From Marivirga tractuosa DSM 4126 (GTDB lineage: Bacteria; Bacteroidota; Bacteroidia; Cytophagales; Cyclobacteriaceae), in assembly GCF_000183425.1 (NCBI RefSeq), contig NC_014759.1, positions 496,001 through 560,000 of the forward strand: a stretch of 64,000 nt of DNA, written 5' to 3'. Below the pieces are notes generated by a model, which saw only the letters and a program-made list of their open reading frames with translations, was not told where the DNA came from and did not search any database. A program made the position numbers and the translations under genes. Of this stretch, positions 63,494-64,000 are shown one piece after another. Position 1 is the first letter of the stretch, and every line of letters begins with the position of its first letter.

Positions 63494-64000
63494 ATGTTCT
63501 TTAAAAATATTGCTGACATTCAGCTTAAGAATAATACTATAGTAACTGGGAGAAAATTTGAAAAAACAGCTGGAGATTTTGAGGATGAAATTCGAGATTT
63601 AGATTACAACGGCAACGGCCTTAAAAAAGATAAAGCTGTAGAAAATGCTAACATCCCGAATTTTGCTCAGGTTTTTTACTACAAGATTTATTCAAGATTA
63701 GCAATTCCAACACAGGAGGAATTCTTAAAGACATATTTTGATTCTTTTGTAATGGAAAGGAATAATGGAAATATACTTATAGAGAATAAATGGTATTCTG
63801 AGGAGGGGGTAAAAAGTAGAATGCTGAGAACTTACCCATCATTAATAAGGGATTTTCATTTTTATTTATTAGCTGAAAATTCGGAGAAGTTTGATCAAGT
63901 TAGGTTTTCACTTTTTAGAGATGTTGCTAAAGGGCTTGATTTGGAGGTTAAATATAAGGGGTATTTTTTTTACATTTCCCTATATATAGATACGAAAAGA
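63494..64000 (+). CDS. Probable cognate restriction endonuclease (3'-truncated by window edge)
   Basis: An open frame of 169 codons that starts with ATG 63494, one base after the methyltransferase stop, and runs off the window with no stop. The protein begins MFFKNIADIQLKNNTIVTGR and later reads NILIENKWYSEEGVKSRMLR and SLIRDFHFYLLAENSEKFDQ. I recognise no named restriction family in this part and no full PD-(D/E)XK motif is assured. The assignment rests on gene order next to a type II methyltransferase, so it could also be another accessory protein of the system. Confidence 0.6.
   Translation, partial: MFFKNIADIQLKNNTIVTGRKFEKTAGDFEDEIRDLDYNGNGLKKDKAVENANIPNFAQVFYYKIYSRLAIPTQEEFLKTYFDSFVMERNNGNILIENKWYSEEGVKSRMLRTYPSLIRDFHFYLLAENSEKFDQVRFSLFRDVAKGLDLEVKYKGYFFYISLYIDTKR

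Overview
The window is an AT-rich chromosomal segment of a Bacteroidota bacterium, most likely a marine Cytophagales (Marivirga/Fulvivirga/Cyclobacteriaceae-like). The signs are type IX secretion sorting domains of both kinds, a PorP/SprF protein, an OMP_b-brl_3 TonB-type receptor, Bacteroidota-only families (DUF4296 lipoprotein, Bat-type VWA operon), a CrtY-type lycopene cyclase and A-rich translation starts. I recognised no rRNA, tRNA or CRISPR array. Genus-level placement is inference.

Region by region: 1-7.85 kb (minus strand) carries a thioester alpha-2-macroglobulin lipoprotein and penicillin-binding protein 1C (cut by the window edge), with a DUF559 nuclease-like gene and dispersed repeats wedged between them. 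8-13.3 kb holds a four-helix holin-like membrane protein, a Prc-type tail-specific protease, a beta-lactamase-fold serine hydrolase and a lycopene cyclase. 13.3-14.4 kb is a decayed REP-associated transposase (RAYT) module that was itself hit by a 288-bp MITE-like element. 14.4-40.1 kb is mostly housekeeping and signalling: a histidine kinase, Ffh, a TPR lipoprotein, an outer-membrane receptor, a two-component pair that shares an operator-like block with that receptor, a hybrid kinase, a Bat-type operon, a DUF4296 lipoprotein, MutS2, and a three-gene kinase/kinase/response-regulator cluster. 40.5-48.3 kb encodes a giant cadherin-repeat adhesin with a type B sorting domain, followed by its probable PorP/SprF partner.

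48.3-60.4 kb is an accessory region. It starts with an IS3 OrfA remnant and a small five-gene cassette of Bacteroidota-specific proteins (small HTH-like protein, a 256-aa protein of unknown function, a DUF5675 protein fused to a hydrophobic tail, a one-helix holin-like protein). About 1.8 kb of gene-free DNA packed with imperfect cruciforms follows. Next comes a two-gene set, an HSP90/sacsin-type ATPase (frameshifted at an A7 run) and an AlbA_2-HEPN protein, bracketed by two about 136-bp direct repeats that are themselves cruciform. Then come DUF4238, UPF0489 (peptide-arginase-like) and two unrecognised proteins. A secreted endonuclease I with a type A sorting domain, a small hypothetical protein and a C5-cytosine methyltransferase with a probable cognate restriction enzyme, cut by the right edge, close the window.

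The most interesting part is 51.2-57.1 kb. Each minus-strand gene set is followed at its 3' end by the same cruciform repeat. This is the layout of mobile gene cassettes, but no canonical integron core site and no recombinase are visible, and the cargo looks like anti-phage defence.
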